Source of the DNA: Symbiodinium natans
Lineage: Eukaryota > Sar > Dinophyceae > Suessiales > Symbiodiniaceae
DNA: 64,000 nucleotides
NCBI GenBank assembly: GCA_905221605.1
Contig: CAJNDS010002101.1
Location: forward strand, 189,001 to 253,000
Direction of reading: 5' to 3'
Below are positions 62,601-64,000 of the stretch, piece by piece (within the stretch, counting starts at the first letter, position 1; each line of letters starts with the position of its first letter). The notes beneath the pieces are model-generated. The model was not told where the DNA came from, did no database searches, and saw only the letters and a program-made list of their open reading frames with translations. The position numbers were made by a program, and so were the translations under genes.

Positions 62601-64000
62601 CGGTTCAGCAGAGCGTGGGCAGATGTGGTGGACGATGATGATCAGGCGGAGGCTTTGGTTTCTTATGCCGCTTCCTCAAGCGATTCAAGCGAGGAAGAGA
62701 CCAATGCTGCGCGCCGCATGCGGGAAATCCTTTTGCAAGAAAGGGATTCACAGAGAACTGCGATTCGTGGCAATGTTCCGATGGGTGGTTCTTCCGGCCC
62801 CAATGCCGGGCAGAAAAAATCGGTTCACCTTGGCAAAGAACGCGACAAAGCGTCGCGGGGGGAGACCCGCCAAGAAGTGACTTCTCAAGTTTTTTCGCTA
62901 CCACAACCTTCTCGTCGAACTGAACAGTCTCAAAAAAGAGCAAGGGATGGCTCAGTTATGGTTGGTTCGCTGGCGGTGGGCTCCACGGATGAGGTTTTAC
63001 CTGGGCAAGGTGTTGCTGGACAGGTGAATGGATCTGAAAGCGCTCAAGTTCTTCCTGGGCATGAAGTGGCTGGACAGGAGACGGCGCTGGAAGGAGCAGT
63101 GCAAATTCCCGGCGAGGAGACTGACCAAAATGAAGGAGAAGGTGGGAGCAATGATCTCCGTGGTGATGATGCGAAGAATTTGGACGGTGGTTTGGTGAAG
63201 AGTGACCTTCAGCAATTGCTGGTTAAAGGCCTTCTGAATCGGATTTATTGGAAGGTTGCAGTTGGCAAGTTGCCGGTGGGGCAAAGAGACTGCCAAAAAG
63301 GGTCCAATAAGATGGATCGAAATTTGGTTATTAGCATGTCATCCGAGGGTGCAAGCGAACAGGATGAGAACCTGGCACTGGAGGACGATGCTGATCAGTC
63401 AATGGGTGACGGTGCGATGGTAGTTCTGGTGTATGATCCAAGGACGCTGATTCAGTCGCCAACAACTGATTGGGTTATGCGTCGTGGTCTGACCGATCGT
63501 TCCATCTGGCCAGCAATGGCGTACACAGCACAGAGAATATGTGCTGAAATGGTTCAAGTGGATGAACTGAACGCCCAGTTGAATACTGGGAGACTCCTTT
63601 TTGAAAGGAGAGATCAAGGATATTATTGTGATTTGCATCATTCGTTCCATGACAATCCGTGCTTGCCGGTGGTGGGAAATTATCCTCTTTCGGTGATGGG
63701 TGCACTGCTTTCTCCTGGCCTGGAAAAGGAATTCAGGGATACTGGAAAGTTTGGAACTGCTATGGAGGCAATAGCCTATGATTGGAGTCGCAGTCCAGGC
63801 ATGGAAGTTCATGTGGAACTTATGGCAAGGGTAGCCAATCTGGTCGCTCCATTCCTTAGACTTGGTGGCCAAGGAACAGTGGTGAATTCCGAGTTTCTCT
63901 GGCAGCACGGGAGGGACCAAATGATGGAGTTCCTCCAGGCAGCGACTTGCGCTGATCAATTGGAAGTTCTCTGGAACAGAATGGACGACGATGCTGATGA
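59625..64000 (+). CDS. S1 and triple CCCH zinc-finger RNA-binding protein (3' part, runs off the window)
   Basis: An uninterrupted frame of 4376 bp with no stop before the window ends. In order: an acidic Ala/Glu/Pro linker; an S1-like domain at about 60259-60450 (GLVRCINGYGAFLDYGDL...FGDTVNGTVKRVEDDGTI); a Trp/Gly-rich stretch near 60480-60590; three CCCH fingers at 61179-61235, 61458-61514 and 61611-61670, spaced C-x7-C-x5-C-x3-H twice and C-x8-C-x5-C-x3-H once; a Lys/Arg/Ser linker with a basic cluster near 62440-62540; and an unrecognised C-terminal region with DLHHSFHDNPCLPVVGNYP. CCCH and S1 domains bind RNA. No intron is visible, which is odd for a long gene here. Probably one polypeptide with the ATG-bearing segment at 58288. 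Confidence 0.7.

Overview
The window looks like nuclear DNA of a dinoflagellate; the genus cannot be fixed from sequence alone. The evidence is: (i) Arabidopsis-type telomere repeats (TTTAGGG/CCCTAAA and variants) scattered through almost the whole window in both orientations; (ii) a complete Ty1/copia retrotransposon whose ORFs have the extended architecture typical of dinoflagellate elements; (iii) a degenerate relict of the dinoflagellate trans-spliced leader (ending GGCTCAAG) upstream of a long intronless reading frame at the right end.

Layout. 1-16,232 and 29,911-58,020 are a mosaic of interstitial telomere-like arrays, small inverted-repeat (foldback/MITE-like) elements, simple repeats, and short GC-rich islands of about 40-190 bp. 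Many islands read as exons: an open frame with protein-like composition, an AG before it and a GT (often GTAAG, GTGAG or GTTTAGGG) after it. Most of these candidate exons are on the minus strand; clusters lie at 1.3-10.3 kb, 31.1-33.1 kb and 40-48.5 kb. Plus-strand candidates lie near 2.3, 9.4, 13.4-15.0, 35.1, 37, 41.9, 49.2 and 55.9 kb. The introns between them would consist largely of telomere-type repeat. At 39.04-39.69 kb there is an 11-bp minisatellite. At 54.4-55.0 kb there is a fragment of a second copia Gag.

16,233-29,910 is a 13,678-bp Ty1/copia element on the minus strand. It has identical 146-bp LTRs, a 5-bp target duplication (GGGTA), a GAGGGGGG polypurine tract, and three long ORFs. 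ORF1 is Gag plus aspartic protease; Gag carries CCCH fingers rather than the usual CCHC knuckle. ORF2 is integrase, reverse transcriptase and RNase H. ORF3 is a 1665-residue accessory protein with a 2-oxoglutarate/Fe(II) dioxygenase signature, a cytosine-methyltransferase-like segment, an SGNH-hydrolase-like segment, a KptA/ADP-ribosyltransferase-like segment and a zinc ribbon. ORF1 and ORF2 are joined by a canonical -1 slippery heptamer (GGGTTTT). ORF2 and ORF3 overlap in the +1 frame, and neither ORF2 nor ORF3 has a convincing AUG, so the element probably makes one long Gag-Pro-Pol-modification polyprotein by recoding. It looks young and possibly active.

58,021-64,000 is free of telomere repeat and holds a long, apparently intronless coding region that runs off the window. 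It encodes a WW domain, an S1-like RNA-binding domain and three CCCH zinc fingers, with one frame break near 59.63 kb. With the leader relict upstream, it looks like a retroposed gene or the first ORF of a retroelement.
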